Notes: a model not told the origin generated them from the sequence alone. Positions 34,484-43,158 are shown, counted from the stretch's first letter. The stretch: DNA of 64,000 nt from UBA1952 sp965200035 (GCA_965200035.1 OZ241334.1:2356001-2420000); one strand, 5' to 3'. Program-made: numbers and translations.

Positions 34484-34841
34484 CAGATCATGTTGTTAGA
34501 TAGGCTGGCTTGTGGATTATTTCATAGCCAGTTTCTTTTTTTGGATAATTACTCAGAAAAGTATCGCAGCAGTCCAGAATTTGTTTTTGCCGTGAGACAC
34601 CTTCATGCCTCATGATGATCCGTTGTATAATAGGCCTGTATAAACACAGGTCATGCTGACGCAAGGAAGCATCCCACAGCAACCTGTGCAGGAATAAACT
34701 GTTGATTGCGGCATACAATGTTTCCTGCACTGCCAAAATGCGGTTGTCTACAGATCAATTCAAAATGAGACAGCCCGGGATAGCCCTGTTCATGCACCTT
34801 ATTTTTTTAGCCTACCTTGCACCCCCGTTTCTATACGCTTA
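34484..34841. other. Intergenic region with weak terminator and a dispersed repeat
   Basis: A weak hairpin (CTGGCT 34505-34510 with AGCCAG 34526-34531, then a T-rich run) follows the flavoprotein gene. At 34649-34677 the sequence GTCATGCTGACGCAAGGAAG (then CATCCCA) resembles a short intergenic repeat I know from other Bacteroidota genomes. TACCTTGC at 34813-34820 may be the -7 element of the lpxH operon. An 82-codon minus-strand reading frame here shows no protein-like features. Confidence 0.5.
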
Positions 34842-35615
34842 ATGGACATCCCTGCAGGCAAAAAAATATATTTCGCTTCCGACTTTCACCTCGGTATTCC
34901 TGATGCAGCCTCCAGCCGCATCCGCGAGCAGCGCCTGTGCCGCTGGCTCGACTGGATTCGTGAAGATGCCGCACAGCTTTACCTCGTAGGCGATCTGTTT
35001 GATGTATGGTTTGAATACCGCAATGTAATCCCTAAAGGTTACACCCGTTTTCTGGGCAAGCTGGCAGAAATGAGCGATGAAGGCCTTCATATAGAAGCAT
35101 TTACCGGAAATCATGACCTGTGGATGCGCGGCTACTTTGAAGATGAGCTAAATATACCGGTGCATCATGAGCCAATCCGCCGCACATTCAACGGCAAGGA
35201 ATTTCTGATTGCGCATGGCGATGGCCTTGGTCCCGGCGACAATGGATATAAATTTTTGAAAAAAGTGCTTCGCAGCCCCGTATCCCAATGGCTGTACCGC
35301 CGCATCCACCCTGATACAGGTGTTGGCATGGCTGGATGGTTCAGCAGGCTGGGACCCAAGCACGAAGATGGACAGGAAGAAATATTTCAGGGACCGGAGA
35401 ACGAATGGCTGGTTCAGTATTGCCTGGAAATGCTGAAAACGACGCACATAGACTATTTTATTTTCGGGCACCGGCATCTGGCATTGGAATATCCATTGCC
35501 GCAGGGTAGTCTGTACATTAATCTCGGTGACTGGATCCGTTACAACAGCTATGCTGCATTTGACGGCGCCGATCTCAGGCTTCACTATTATAAAGAAGGA
35601 CAAAGCAGCACATGA
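34842..35615 (+). CDS. lpxH: UDP-2,3-diacylglucosamine diphosphatase (LpxH type)
   Basis: The 257-residue protein has the calcineurin-like metallophosphoesterase motifs in order: SDFHLG (D-x-H), VGDLFD, GNHD, AHGDGLGPGDNGYKFLKK and FGHRH. The GHDG-after segment with LRSPVSQWLYRRIHPDTGVG is characteristic of the lipid A enzyme that cleaves UDP-2,3-diacylglucosamine to lipid X. It acts on the cytoplasmic side of the inner membrane. The gene overlaps the next one by ATGA and leads a three-gene operon with a phosphohistidine phosphatase and a kinase-RapZ fusion, which together suggest control of envelope amino-sugar supply. Confidence 0.88.
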   Translation: MDIPAGKKIYFASDFHLGIPDAASSRIREQRLCRWLDWIREDAAQLYLVGDLFDVWFEYRNVIPKGYTRFLGKLAEMSDEGLHIEAFTGNHDLWMRGYFEDELNIPVHHEPIRRTFNGKEFLIAHGDGLGPGDNGYKFLKKVLRSPVSQWLYRRIHPDTGVGMAGWFSRLGPKHEDGQEEIFQGPENEWLVQYCLEMLKTTHIDYFIFGHRHLALEYPLPQGSLYINLGDWIRYNSYAAFDGADLRLHYYKEGQSST

Positions 35616-36118
35616 AACGAAGAATAGTGCTTATACGCCATGCAAAGAGCAGCTGGGCTAATCCGCTTCAGAGCGACTATGACCGGCCATTGAACGACCG
35701 TGGACTGCATGACGCTCCCGACATGGGCAAGCGGCTCAGGAAAAAGGAAATCATCCCGGACCTGATCATTGCCAGCACGGCCAAGAGAGCGGCACAAACC
35801 GCCCGGCTCATAGCTACCGCCGTGGATTATGATATAAAAAAGGTAGAATGGCTTGACAAGCTCTATCACTGTATTTCCAGCGTATTTGTGGAAGTGATCA
35901 ATACATTGGACGATGCGGTGAAGACGGTTTTTATTGTAGCCCACAATCCCGGTGTATCTGAGTTTGCGGCAGAGTCCTTTGCCAAAGGCATTCAGATAGA
36001 TCATATGCCTACCTGTGGCGTTGCCGGCATTGAGCTGGAAGCTGAGCACTGGTATGAATACAACAGCGTAGAAAGAAAGGTATTTTTATTTGACTATCCG
36101 AAGAACGAACATGGCTAA
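35612..36118 (+). CDS. SixA-like histidine phosphatase
   Basis: The 168-residue protein begins with the branch-2 histidine phosphatase motif LIRHAKSSWANP (catalytic H10). It continues with DRPLNDRGLHDAPDMGKRL, ASTAKRAAQTARL and VAHNPGVSEFA, which supply the second catalytic His. This is the SixA layout. SixA removes phosphate from phosphohistidine, for example in Hpt domains or PTS proteins. The start overlaps the lpxH stop by 4 nt, and the end overlaps the next gene by 8 nt. The actual substrate here is unknown. Confidence 0.88.
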   Translation: MKRRIVLIRHAKSSWANPLQSDYDRPLNDRGLHDAPDMGKRLRKKEIIPDLIIASTAKRAAQTARLIATAVDYDIKKVEWLDKLYHCISSVFVEVINTLDDAVKTVFIVAHNPGVSEFAAESFAKGIQIDHMPTCGVAGIELEAEHWYEYNSVERKVFLFDYPKNEHG

Positions 36119-37586
36119 GCAGCAAGCATCTACCACCGAAACCCTGCAACAGTTATTCAAAGACCATTTCGGCACCGCACCGGATAGCATTGATTCGCTC
36201 GTGGTGTCCGGCTCGGACCGCCGCTATTACCGGCTGGCCAATGCGAAAAACAGCGCTATTGGCACGCTCAATACCCATGTGGCGGAGAACAATAGCTATT
36301 TCTATTTTACAGAGTTGCTACGCAAGCATGAGGTAGCTGTGCCGGAAGTGTATGCGGTATCCAAAGATCGAAGGGCATATCTGCAGCAGGATTTGGGAGA
36401 TGTTACGCTCTTTGGCATACTGATGAAGGAAGGCTTTACAGACAAAGTGAAAAAGCTGTATCAGCAGAGCCTGGCGCAGCTGGCGCGCTTTCAATGGGTA
36501 GCCGGGCGCGAAGCCGATTTCAACCAGTGCTTTGCTACCAACAAGTTTGATGAGCGGGCTATTATGGGCGATCTGCTCTATTTTAAATATTACTTCGCAG
36601 ACCTTCAGAAAATACCGTACGACCGTACGGCGCTACACGATGAGATGGAGGATCTGAGCAAAGAGCTCGGCCGCATTCAGCCGCTGGCGCTCATGTTCCG
36701 CGATTTTCAGAGCCGCAATATCATGATCCATAACAGCAAGGTTTGGTTCATCGACTACCAAGGCAGTATGCAGGGACCGGCGCAATATGATATAGCTTCC
36801 CTGCTCTGGCAGGCCAAAGCACAGCTTCCCGCTGCGTGGCGCGAAGAATTGCTCAACAGCTATATCCATACCATGAATGAACTGCCTGTACCACGCATTG
36901 ATGAGATTCATTTCAGGAAAGGATATGCACAGGTTGTATTGCTGCGTCTGCTGCAGGTATTGGGCGCTTACGGCTTCCGCGGATTGCTGGAGCAAAAGCC
37001 GCATTTCCTCGCCAGCATTGCTCCTGCCCTGAAAAATCTGGAAGTCTATCTGAGCGATCATCCGCATCTGCCGGCCTATCCTGAATTGCGTAAATTATTG
37101 GAGCAACTAAGCGCACCTGCCGTACAGGAGCGTTTTATTACGCCTGTGGCTTCTGCTGATTCAAAGCTGACAGTGGTTATTTCCAGCTTTTCTTATAAAA
37201 AAGGAATTCCTGCAGATACTTCCGGCAATGGTGGCGGCTATGTGTTTGATTGCCGTGGCTTGCTGAATCCCGGTCGTTATGATGCTTATAAGCACCTGAG
37301 CGGTAAGGATGAACCGGTCGTCAAGTTTTTGGAGACGGAAACCAAGATGCCCCAGTTTTTAGACAATGTGTATCACCTTGTTTCCCTGAATGTAGAAGAT
37401 TATCTGACCCGTGATTTTGAACACCTGAGTGTTTCACTCGGTTGTACTGGCGGTCAGCACCGGTCTGTGTATGCGGCGGAGCATCTGGCAGCATACCTTC
37501 AAGGTAAATATGGTGTAAAAGTTACTTTACAGCATCTGAATCAGGAAAATTGGGTGCGGACAGCCGTAAATAGCGCTTCCGTATAA
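36111..37586 (+). CDS. APH-fold sugar kinase fused to RapZ C-terminal domain
   Basis: The 491-residue protein joins two modules. Residues 1 to about 330 have the aminoglycoside-phosphotransferase kinase fold: ATP lysine region near the N-terminus, catalytic loop MFRDFQSRN (D198) and FIDYQG (D215). AmgK/MurK-type amino-sugar kinases belong to this group. Residues about 345-491 match the C-terminal domain of RapZ (VVISSFSYKKG, VFDCRGLLNPG, GCTGGQHRSVY at 444-454). In E. coli this part of RapZ binds glucosamine-6-phosphate and directs RNase E to GlmZ. The Walker-A half of RapZ is absent, replaced by the kinase. I start at ATG 36111; a longer in-frame start lies inside the upstream gene. Amino-sugar phosphorylation or sensing for envelope synthesis is inferred. 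Confidence 0.88.
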   Translation: MAKQQASTTETLQQLFKDHFGTAPDSIDSLVVSGSDRRYYRLANAKNSAIGTLNTHVAENNSYFYFTELLRKHEVAVPEVYAVSKDRRAYLQQDLGDVTLFGILMKEGFTDKVKKLYQQSLAQLARFQWVAGREADFNQCFATNKFDERAIMGDLLYFKYYFADLQKIPYDRTALHDEMEDLSKELGRIQPLALMFRDFQSRNIMIHNSKVWFIDYQGSMQGPAQYDIASLLWQAKAQLPAAWREELLNSYIHTMNELPVPRIDEIHFRKGYAQVVLLRLLQVLGAYGFRGLLEQKPHFLASIAPALKNLEVYLSDHPHLPAYPELRKLLEQLSAPAVQERFITPVASADSKLTVVISSFSYKKGIPADTSGNGGGYVFDCRGLLNPGRYDAYKHLSGKDEPVVKFLETETKMPQFLDNVYHLVSLNVEDYLTRDFEHLSVSLGCTGGQHRSVYAAEHLAAYLQGKYGVKVTLQHLNQENWVRTAVNSASV

Positions 37587-37592
37587 ATTTAC

Positions 37593-37624
37593 TTTTGAAT
37601 TTTAAATTATAACGCTTACTTTTG
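37593..37624 (+). promoter_or_regulatory. Consensus promoter of rpmI-rplT
   Basis: TTTTG at 37593-37597, a 19-nt spacer and TACTTTTG at 37617-37624 form a textbook Bacteroidota sigma-ABfr promoter (-33 TTTG, -7 TAnnTTTG). It lies 20 nt before the rpmI start codon. Confidence 0.85.
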
Positions 37625-37644
37625 CCCTCCCAAATTTCAGTGTA

Positions 37645-37842
37645 ATGCCAAAGTTAAAGACGCACTCACGCGCAAAGAAGACATTTAAGGTTACAGGTAC
37701 CGGTAAGGTGAAGCGTTTCAGCGCGGGCAAAAGCCACCTGAATACTAAAAAAGCTACCAAGCGTAAGCGTCACCTCCGCCAGAATGCTTATGTGCATTCC
37801 GCCAATATTGATCTGGTAAAGCGTATGCTGGCAATAGGCTAA
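37645..37842 (+). CDS. rpmI: Ribosomal protein bL35
   Basis: The 65-residue, very basic protein begins MPKLKTHSRAKKTFKVTGTG and contains GKSHLNTKKATKRKRHLR, diagnostic for bL35 of the large ribosomal subunit. Length is normal. It is the first gene of the rpmI-rplT transcript. infC, which usually precedes it, is not adjacent here. Confidence 0.97.
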   Translation: MPKLKTHSRAKKTFKVTGTGKVKRFSAGKSHLNTKKATKRKRHLRQNAYVHSANIDLVKRMLAIG

Positions 37843-37854
37843 TCACCTGTTCTG

Positions 37855-37881
37855 TCAATTTTCAATTTTCAATTTTCAATT
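37855..37881 (+). repeat. 7-bp tandem repeat between rpmI and rplT
   Basis: TCAATTT is repeated just under four times without mismatch in the 49-nt spacer between two ribosomal protein genes and ends 10 nt before the rplT start. Such repeats can vary in number by slippage. Confidence 0.85.
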
Positions 37882-37891
37882 AATTTAAGAT

Positions 37892-38236
37892 ATGCCACGT
37901 TCGGTAAATGCCGTTGCATCGCGCGCGAGAAGGAAGAAAATATTAAAGCAGGCCAAGGGTTTCTACGGCAAGCGTAAAAACGTATATACCGTTGCCAAAA
38001 ACGTACTCGAAAAGGGTCTTGGTTACAAGTATGTAGGCCGCAAGCTGAAGAAGCGCGACTACCGCAGCCTCTGGATCGTACGTATCAATGCAGCTGTACG
38101 TGAAGAAGGCATGAGCTATTCTGTGTTCATGAACAAGCTCTCTACAAAGGGCATCGACCTGAACCGTAAGGTGCTTGCTGATCTGGCCATGAATGAGCCG
38201 GAAGCCTTCAAGTCGCTCGTAGCTTCTGTAAAGTAA
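37892..38236 (+). CDS. rplT: Ribosomal protein bL20
   Basis: The 114-residue basic protein begins MPRSVNAVASRARRKKILKQ and has the bL20 pattern GFYGKRKNVYTVAKN, RDYRSLWIVRINAAVREEGM and LADLAMNEPEAFKSLV. bL20 is an early assembly protein of the 50S subunit and an autoregulator in many bacteria. It lies 49 nt after rpmI and is followed by a strong terminator. Confidence 0.97.
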   Translation: MPRSVNAVASRARRKKILKQAKGFYGKRKNVYTVAKNVLEKGLGYKYVGRKLKKRDYRSLWIVRINAAVREEGMSYSVFMNKLSTKGIDLNRKVLADLAMNEPEAFKSLVASVK

Positions 38237-38273
38237 GTTTTCAGACAGGAATTTTTCCTGAATCAAATACGTT

Positions 38274-38303
38274 GCCGGTACACATTCGTGTACCGGCTTT
38301 TTT
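38274..38303 (+). terminator. Terminator of rpmI-rplT
   Basis: A perfect 10-bp stem (GCCGGTACAC with GTGTACCGGC), ATTC loop, followed by six T residues. Confidence 0.92.
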
Positions 38304-38531
38304 GCGTTGGAGGTTTTGCAAGCCCTCTTAAAAGATTTGGAATCAGAAGTGATAAGGTGGTCAGGTAGTTAAAACGCTACCATCTAATGATCCTGATTAG
38401 CCCAAAGAGCCTATATAATCTATTCTAAAAGCCAATTCCCTTTGTCATCCTGAGCTTGCCGAAAGATACAAGGCTACCTAATCTGATAGGAACAATCGCA
38501 CAAACGCTTTTAATTCCTATAACAGCGACAA
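38304..38531. other. Intergenic region with Bacteroidota-type dispersed repeat
   Basis: No gene is seen. TTGTCATCCTGAGCTTGCCG (38442-38461, continuing GAAAGATACAAGG) matches the general form of a short repeat that I recall as scattered through many Bacteroidota genomes. The rest is unremarkable AT-rich sequence. Confidence 0.5.
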
Positions 38532-38532
38532 T

Positions 38533-38570
38533 AAAAAAAAGAGAATGCCATTCGGCATTCTCTTTTTTTT
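38533..38570 (-). terminator. Strong bidirectional terminator
   Basis: Eight A residues, a perfect 9-bp stem GAGAATGCC/GGCATTCTC with ATTC loop, then eight T residues. It lies 16 nt after the stop of the minus-strand gene. Confidence 0.93.
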
Positions 38571-38586
38571 ACAAAGTGACAGACTA

Positions 38587-40863
38587 TTATCTGATCAGCG
38601 TTACATCGCCCTTAAAGTTCCTGACAGTACCGTCCGGATAAGCTACCCGGATCAGGTATTTATATACATCGGCGTCCTGCATTTTGCCGCCATAAGTACC
38701 GTCCCAGCCTGAATTGTCATGACTACTATACACCTCCTGACCCCAACGGTTGAATATACGGAACTCTTCGATCTTCTGGAACGTGAGGTTGGCAACACGG
38801 AACAGATCATTGCGACCATCGCTGTTAGGCGTAAAGCCGGAAGGCACTGCCACCGGAATATCCCTGCGAACGGTTACATCTATGGATGCCGTGTTCTTAC
38901 ACTGATTGAGATCCGTTACATAAACTGTGTAATTGGTCGTGATCGGCGGAGTGGCAATCGGGTTGGGAATGTTGGCATTATTCAGCCCCGTTACCGGTTC
39001 CCAGGTATAGAACTTACCCTTCGGCGATAATGCGTAGAGCGGCACAGATTCACTGTAGATAATGGTCGTATCTCTGCCGTCGTTAATAGTAACCACGGGC
39101 AGCGGATTGACCAAAATGGTTGTGGAAAGCGTATCAGAGCAACCGTACTGGTCAAAAATAGCTACGTAGTAGATGGTGTTCACCGTAAGAGATGCATTGG
39201 GATTGGAGCAGTTGGTGCAGCTCAGGCCGGTTGAAGGAAACCAGACATAATCAACACCGCCACCTGCAAGCAGCTCTGTATAGTCGCCAATACATATAGC
39301 CGTATCATGGTTCAATATCTTCGGATGACGGATAGGAACAATAATATCAAGCTTGGCGCGGCGGTAGCACTCGAATGTATCCATCACGCGAACGGTATAG
39401 GATGTGGAAGCAGCGATATAAGCGGTAGGAAATTGGATCGTAGAATCGCTCAGGAATGAGCCAGACCAGTTGTAGCCCGGATGTACGGCCTGTGGAATAG
39501 GTGTGGAAGCGCTCAGCACAATATAGTCGGGGTTACATACGATCAGCGGATTATTATTGCTGACGAACACATAACCACCATCGGAAACGATAAAATTGTA
39601 AGGCGCTATCGCAGAGCCACAGGTATCAATAATGCTGTTGCCATCGGTGCCATTAACTACACTGAGCGTATAAGTGCCCGGCAGCAAAAGCGATTTATCG
39701 AACTCAAGGCTGATGGTATCCGTCAGGTCTACAGTACCCTGGCAGCCTGCGGAAACCGTTTGGCAGCTCAGCGGCGTTGCGCTGATTACTTTGGCTGTTC
39801 CATCCGGTCCGGTTATTTTGAAATCACTGCCGTCCAGCGCAACGGTATTGCAGCGGATAGGCCTCGCCAGCCGGATAATCGTTTTGATACAGGCAGGAGT
39901 GTCGAGGCTCACAATGGATAAGGGAGATGGATCGGGTTGTATGGTAAATGCCTTGGAGCTGGTCGTGTCCTGCAGGTTGCCGCAGTTATCAGAAAGAGTA
40001 TTGCCATCCAGTCCTTTCGCTACATGCAGCACATAATTACCGGCAGGAAGAATGCCGGACAAATGCAGGTTAACAACATTAGAGAAATTACCGCCAGACA
40101 GGCAGTTATTACTGGAGGAAGCGGTGACCGTATAGTTGACCGGTGTGCCGGCAGCGTCGGTCAGATAAAATTCGGAGCCATTGGAGGATAAACTGTTGCA
40201 GGTAATCGGTTCAGACATAGATACGATCAGCTCGTCAGTGCCAAAGCCGCAGGCAGTAGTTACGTTTCTGAAAAAAGGCTTGGCGGTATCGGTAATAGAC
40301 ACGGTAGAGGGTGTAAAGTCAAGCGTATAGCCATTCTGAGACTGGATGAAATTATCAACCAGGATCATATAGCTTTCACCGGCCACCGCGTTGATCACTG
40401 TACTGAAAGGCGTGCCGCCTGCACCAATAGATGGGCCGGCGCCTGCCGCCGAGAGACCGGTGATACCTGATGTACCGCTATAGTTACAACGTACGGGAGG
40501 GGCAGTATGTACAATATCGCATGGGTTTTGTCCGCAACCGCTGGGGGTTACATTCCATACTGCGAAGTCATAGTCATCATTCAGATCTACGGGAGTGATG
40601 TTGAATGCAAGGGTTCCGCTCGTTACAATATTGATGATATACCAACTGGTCTTATGTTCGCCACTGGAAAGGCAATCTTGATTGGTCGCATCCAGATCCT
40701 GTGTATTGCCGCTGCCGGCGGGCGCATTATTCTGCGTATAAATAGGTACACACACTGGTATAGCGCCAATGCAATCCGATGTGCTGGTCTGGGCTCTAAG
40801 GGTAGATAAAGAAGCACAAACCGATGCAAGGAGAATAGGGATCAGTTTTAAAAAACGTTTCAT
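38587..40863 (-). CDS. T9SS type B (gliding-associated C-terminal) surface protein
   Basis: The 758-residue protein has a signal peptide (KLIPILLASVCASLSTLRAQ) and an N-terminal beta-sandwich region with Cys pairs (about 25-190, AVAGESYMILVDNFIQSQNG). At least two related repeats follow (about 190-310 and 310-430, each ending in GNxLxDxCG-like text), then PKD/Ig-like strands. The gliding-associated C-terminal domain (about 670-758) reads PSGFTPNSDGRNDLFRVANL, FRIFNRWGQEVYSS, GWDGTYGGKMQDADVYKYLI and ends in GDVTLIR. This tail is the T9SS type B sorting domain. The protein is probably an adhesin or scaffold on the cell surface; no enzyme domain is seen. Confidence 0.88.
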   Translation of the reverse strand: MKRFLKLIPILLASVCASLSTLRAQTSTSDCIGAIPVCVPIYTQNNAPAGSGNTQDLDATNQDCLSSGEHKTSWYIINIVTSGTLAFNITPVDLNDDYDFAVWNVTPSGCGQNPCDIVHTAPPVRCNYSGTSGITGLSAAGAGPSIGAGGTPFSTVINAVAGESYMILVDNFIQSQNGYTLDFTPSTVSITDTAKPFFRNVTTACGFGTDELIVSMSEPITCNSLSSNGSEFYLTDAAGTPVNYTVTASSSNNCLSGGNFSNVVNLHLSGILPAGNYVLHVAKGLDGNTLSDNCGNLQDTTSSKAFTIQPDPSPLSIVSLDTPACIKTIIRLARPIRCNTVALDGSDFKITGPDGTAKVISATPLSCQTVSAGCQGTVDLTDTISLEFDKSLLLPGTYTLSVVNGTDGNSIIDTCGSAIAPYNFIVSDGGYVFVSNNNPLIVCNPDYIVLSASTPIPQAVHPGYNWSGSFLSDSTIQFPTAYIAASTSYTVRVMDTFECYRRAKLDIIVPIRHPKILNHDTAICIGDYTELLAGGGVDYVWFPSTGLSCTNCSNPNASLTVNTIYYVAIFDQYGCSDTLSTTILVNPLPVVTINDGRDTTIIYSESVPLYALSPKGKFYTWEPVTGLNNANIPNPIATPPITTNYTVYVTDLNQCKNTASIDVTVRRDIPVAVPSGFTPNSDGRNDLFRVANLTFQKIEEFRIFNRWGQEVYSSHDNSGWDGTYGGKMQDADVYKYLIRVAYPDGTVRNFKGDVTLIR

Positions 40864-41201
40864 AATGTAATCGTAGTTTTCTGGCAGTACACTGTTAGGA
40901 CAATCAATGTGCTGATGATGGTTGGCTGCGGGCTATAAATAAATAGCCTTAAATATACTTCAGCCTGCTTAAAACTTGCATTCCAATAACATATTTGACT
41001 TGTTATCGGGTGTATTGTATTGTGCAACGGTCAGATTTCAACGCTGATTCTGTATTAATTGTCATTCAAATAAAGAATTATCTGTTTTTTTGAATGACGG
41101 TTGTTGTGGTAAGCCAAACAAAGCGAATGATTTCTGTACTCAGCCCTCTGAAGGATTAATGACATCACTATCAGAATAAATACAAAAAATTACGCAACAG
41201 A
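40864..41201. other. AT-rich intergenic region
   Basis: The 338-nt gap between two minus-strand genes has no credible gene, clear hairpin or exact -7 consensus. It should contain the promoter of the type B cargo gene, but I cannot place it. Confidence 0.5.
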
Positions 41202-43100
41202 TTAATGCCTGATAATAATCTCTACGCGGCGGTTCCTGTTACGGTTTTCTTCTGTATCGTTTTCTGCTATGGCATTAGCTTCTCCCCATCCCTGCACCTG
41301 CATCATTTCTTCATGAAAGCCAAGTGATTTGATGGCTTCTCCTACAGCGCGGGCGCGCGTAAAAGAAATCTGTTCATTGAGCAATGGTGTGCCGGAATTA
41401 TCCGTGTAGCCATTCACTAAAATAGTAATTCCGCTTTTTCCTTCCCATTCATGCGTTGCCTGTTTGAGCGGTTCGAGCAACGAGTCAGCCAGCGTGGCAA
41501 TATTTTTCTGAAAAGGCACGGTCATTATCAGTGTATCTGATACCGGCTGCTGGTAATCGAAAGGCAATAATGAAAATGATTTGGCAAACGGCTCATTCCC
41601 ATTTACGGCATAGCAATGCACGGTATCAAATATTTGCTGGTAGCCGATGCGGCTAATCATCAACGTGTACGTATGCCCGACCGGCAATGCAATAGTATAG
41701 CTGGCATCTCCCCGGTTGCTGACTACATGATAAAGCTCCTTGCCCGTAGCGCTGTCGGTGTAATAAATATTGGCATAGTTAAGCGGCGTGTGCCCGATGC
41801 TGTCATACACGAAGCCTTTGTAGTAACTCACAGCAGCAGGCTTGCCCACTGCAGGAATGGGGGCTTGATAAATATCAAAATTACCCGCGGCACTATCCCT
41901 GTCCGATGAAAAATAAGCCGTATCGCCGGCCGCGCTGACGCTCATGCTCACTTCATCATAAGGGGTATTGATCGGTGCACCTAGATTAGCAACATCTACC
42001 CAGGTAGTATCATCATCCAGGCGGTGCGCCACAAAAAGATCACTCCCGCCTATGCCCGTATGTCCGGTGGAGGCGAAGAACAATGTCTTATTATCTGCAT
42101 AGATGAAGGGGGCTGTCTCATTGCCGGCTGTATTGATGGCCGGACCAAGATTGCGGGGCATTTGCCAGAGACTATGCTCAAACCGGGAAGACCAGATATC
42201 CATACCGCCATACCCGCCGGGCCGGTCAGATACAAAGAACAGTTCCCGATTATCAGAAGAAAGACAAGGCATACCCTCATAAGAGGGAGTATTGATGGTA
42301 GCGCCAAAGCTCAGCGGAATGCTCCAGATGCTATCGGCCGTATAGGCCATATACAGGTCGCAGCCACCAAGGTCCCAGCCATTGGGCGAGCGGTTATCGC
42401 AACGGGTCATAAACAGGTAGTGCCGGTCTGCGGAGATCATCTGGGCAGATTCCTGCGCCGAGCTATTGGGTGGAGTGCCCATATTCTTTGCCCGGAACCA
42501 ACCGCCGCAGCTATCACGCTCTGACACAAAAAGATCTTCATCGATGCCATTCACGCGGCGCGTAAAATAAAAATGCTGTCCGTCTGCCGAAAGCAGGGGA
42601 AATAGCTCCGGCGCGCTGGTGTTGATGCGCATGGGCGTACCCACAGGCTGTACCGTTATAGTTGTGTCTGGCTGTGCAGGAAGATTTTTCAAAAATGCGG
42701 CCTGGGCTGCAAATGCTTTCCACTCAGCATCATTTGTATTGCCGGGAATGTATTGTGATGCCTGTGCATAATCGCCATTGTAAAGCAGGCTTTTTGCAAC
42801 TGCTTTCGCAAATATCCGGTTGCCGTCTTTCACGCTCTTCATCCCTTGCAGAAACACTTCTGACGCGGCTTTGAACTGATGCGCCTCAAAAAGCCATTTC
42901 CCTAAAAGACTGTAAGCATCCGCATAGCCGGGATCAACTTTAATTGCCTTATAGAGCGCCTGCCGCGCCTGCTCATTCTGCCTGCCTGCCTGGAGCTTCT
43001 GCGCATTATAATAGAGCCGCAATGCATGCGCCGGAACCTGTGCGTACAGGCTGTACGAAGAGGTAAGCAACAAGACAATAAATAAGAAGGTGCGGAACAT
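41202..43100 (-). CDS. PorE-like OmpA protein with TPR, beta-propeller and CRD domains
   Basis: The 632-residue protein has the domain order described for PorE of the type IX secretion system. After the signal peptide come TPR helices (about 20-130) and a WD40/PD40-like propeller (about 160-420, repeats such as ELFPLLSADGQHFYFTRRVN, MPCLSSDNRELFFVSDRPGG, NETAPFIYADNKTLFFASTG). A carboxypeptidase-regulatory-like domain follows (about 430-500, YYKGFVYDSIGHTPLNYANI). An OmpA C-terminal peptidoglycan-binding domain ends the protein (about 525-632, VNGYTDNSGTPLLNEQISFT to NRNRRVEIII). PorE is thought to tie the T9SS to the cell wall. Because PorE-type OmpA proteins occur in several copies per genome, the exact role of this one is uncertain. 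No other T9SS core gene adjoins it. Confidence 0.82.
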   Translation of the reverse strand: MFRTFLFIVLLLTSSYSLYAQVPAHALRLYYNAQKLQAGRQNEQARQALYKAIKVDPGYADAYSLLGKWLFEAHQFKAASEVFLQGMKSVKDGNRIFAKAVAKSLLYNGDYAQASQYIPGNTNDAEWKAFAAQAAFLKNLPAQPDTTITVQPVGTPMRINTSAPELFPLLSADGQHFYFTRRVNGIDEDLFVSERDSCGGWFRAKNMGTPPNSSAQESAQMISADRHYLFMTRCDNRSPNGWDLGGCDLYMAYTADSIWSIPLSFGATINTPSYEGMPCLSSDNRELFFVSDRPGGYGGMDIWSSRFEHSLWQMPRNLGPAINTAGNETAPFIYADNKTLFFASTGHTGIGGSDLFVAHRLDDDTTWVDVANLGAPINTPYDEVSMSVSAAGDTAYFSSDRDSAAGNFDIYQAPIPAVGKPAAVSYYKGFVYDSIGHTPLNYANIYYTDSATGKELYHVVSNRGDASYTIALPVGHTYTLMISRIGYQQIFDTVHCYAVNGNEPFAKSFSLLPFDYQQPVSDTLIMTVPFQKNIATLADSLLEPLKQATHEWEGKSGITILVNGYTDNSGTPLLNEQISFTRARAVGEAIKSLGFHEEMMQVQGWGEANAIAENDTEENRNRNRRVEIIIRH

Positions 43101-43119
43101 GCAGAAAGCGGAAGCTGCT

Positions 43120-43127
43120 CAAAAATA
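43120..43127 (-). promoter_or_regulatory. -7 element of PorE-like gene
   Basis: CAAAAATA reads TATTTTTG on the minus strand, an exact consensus match 19 nt before the start codon. Confidence 0.55.
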
Positions 43128-43158
43128 AGTTGTGGAAAGCGTATTGCACAATGCGTCT

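Noticed and set aside
34488..34736. 82-codon minus-strand open frame in the intergenic gap
   Set aside because: Composition is not protein-like, it overlaps a dispersed repeat, and no promoter or family match is visible.
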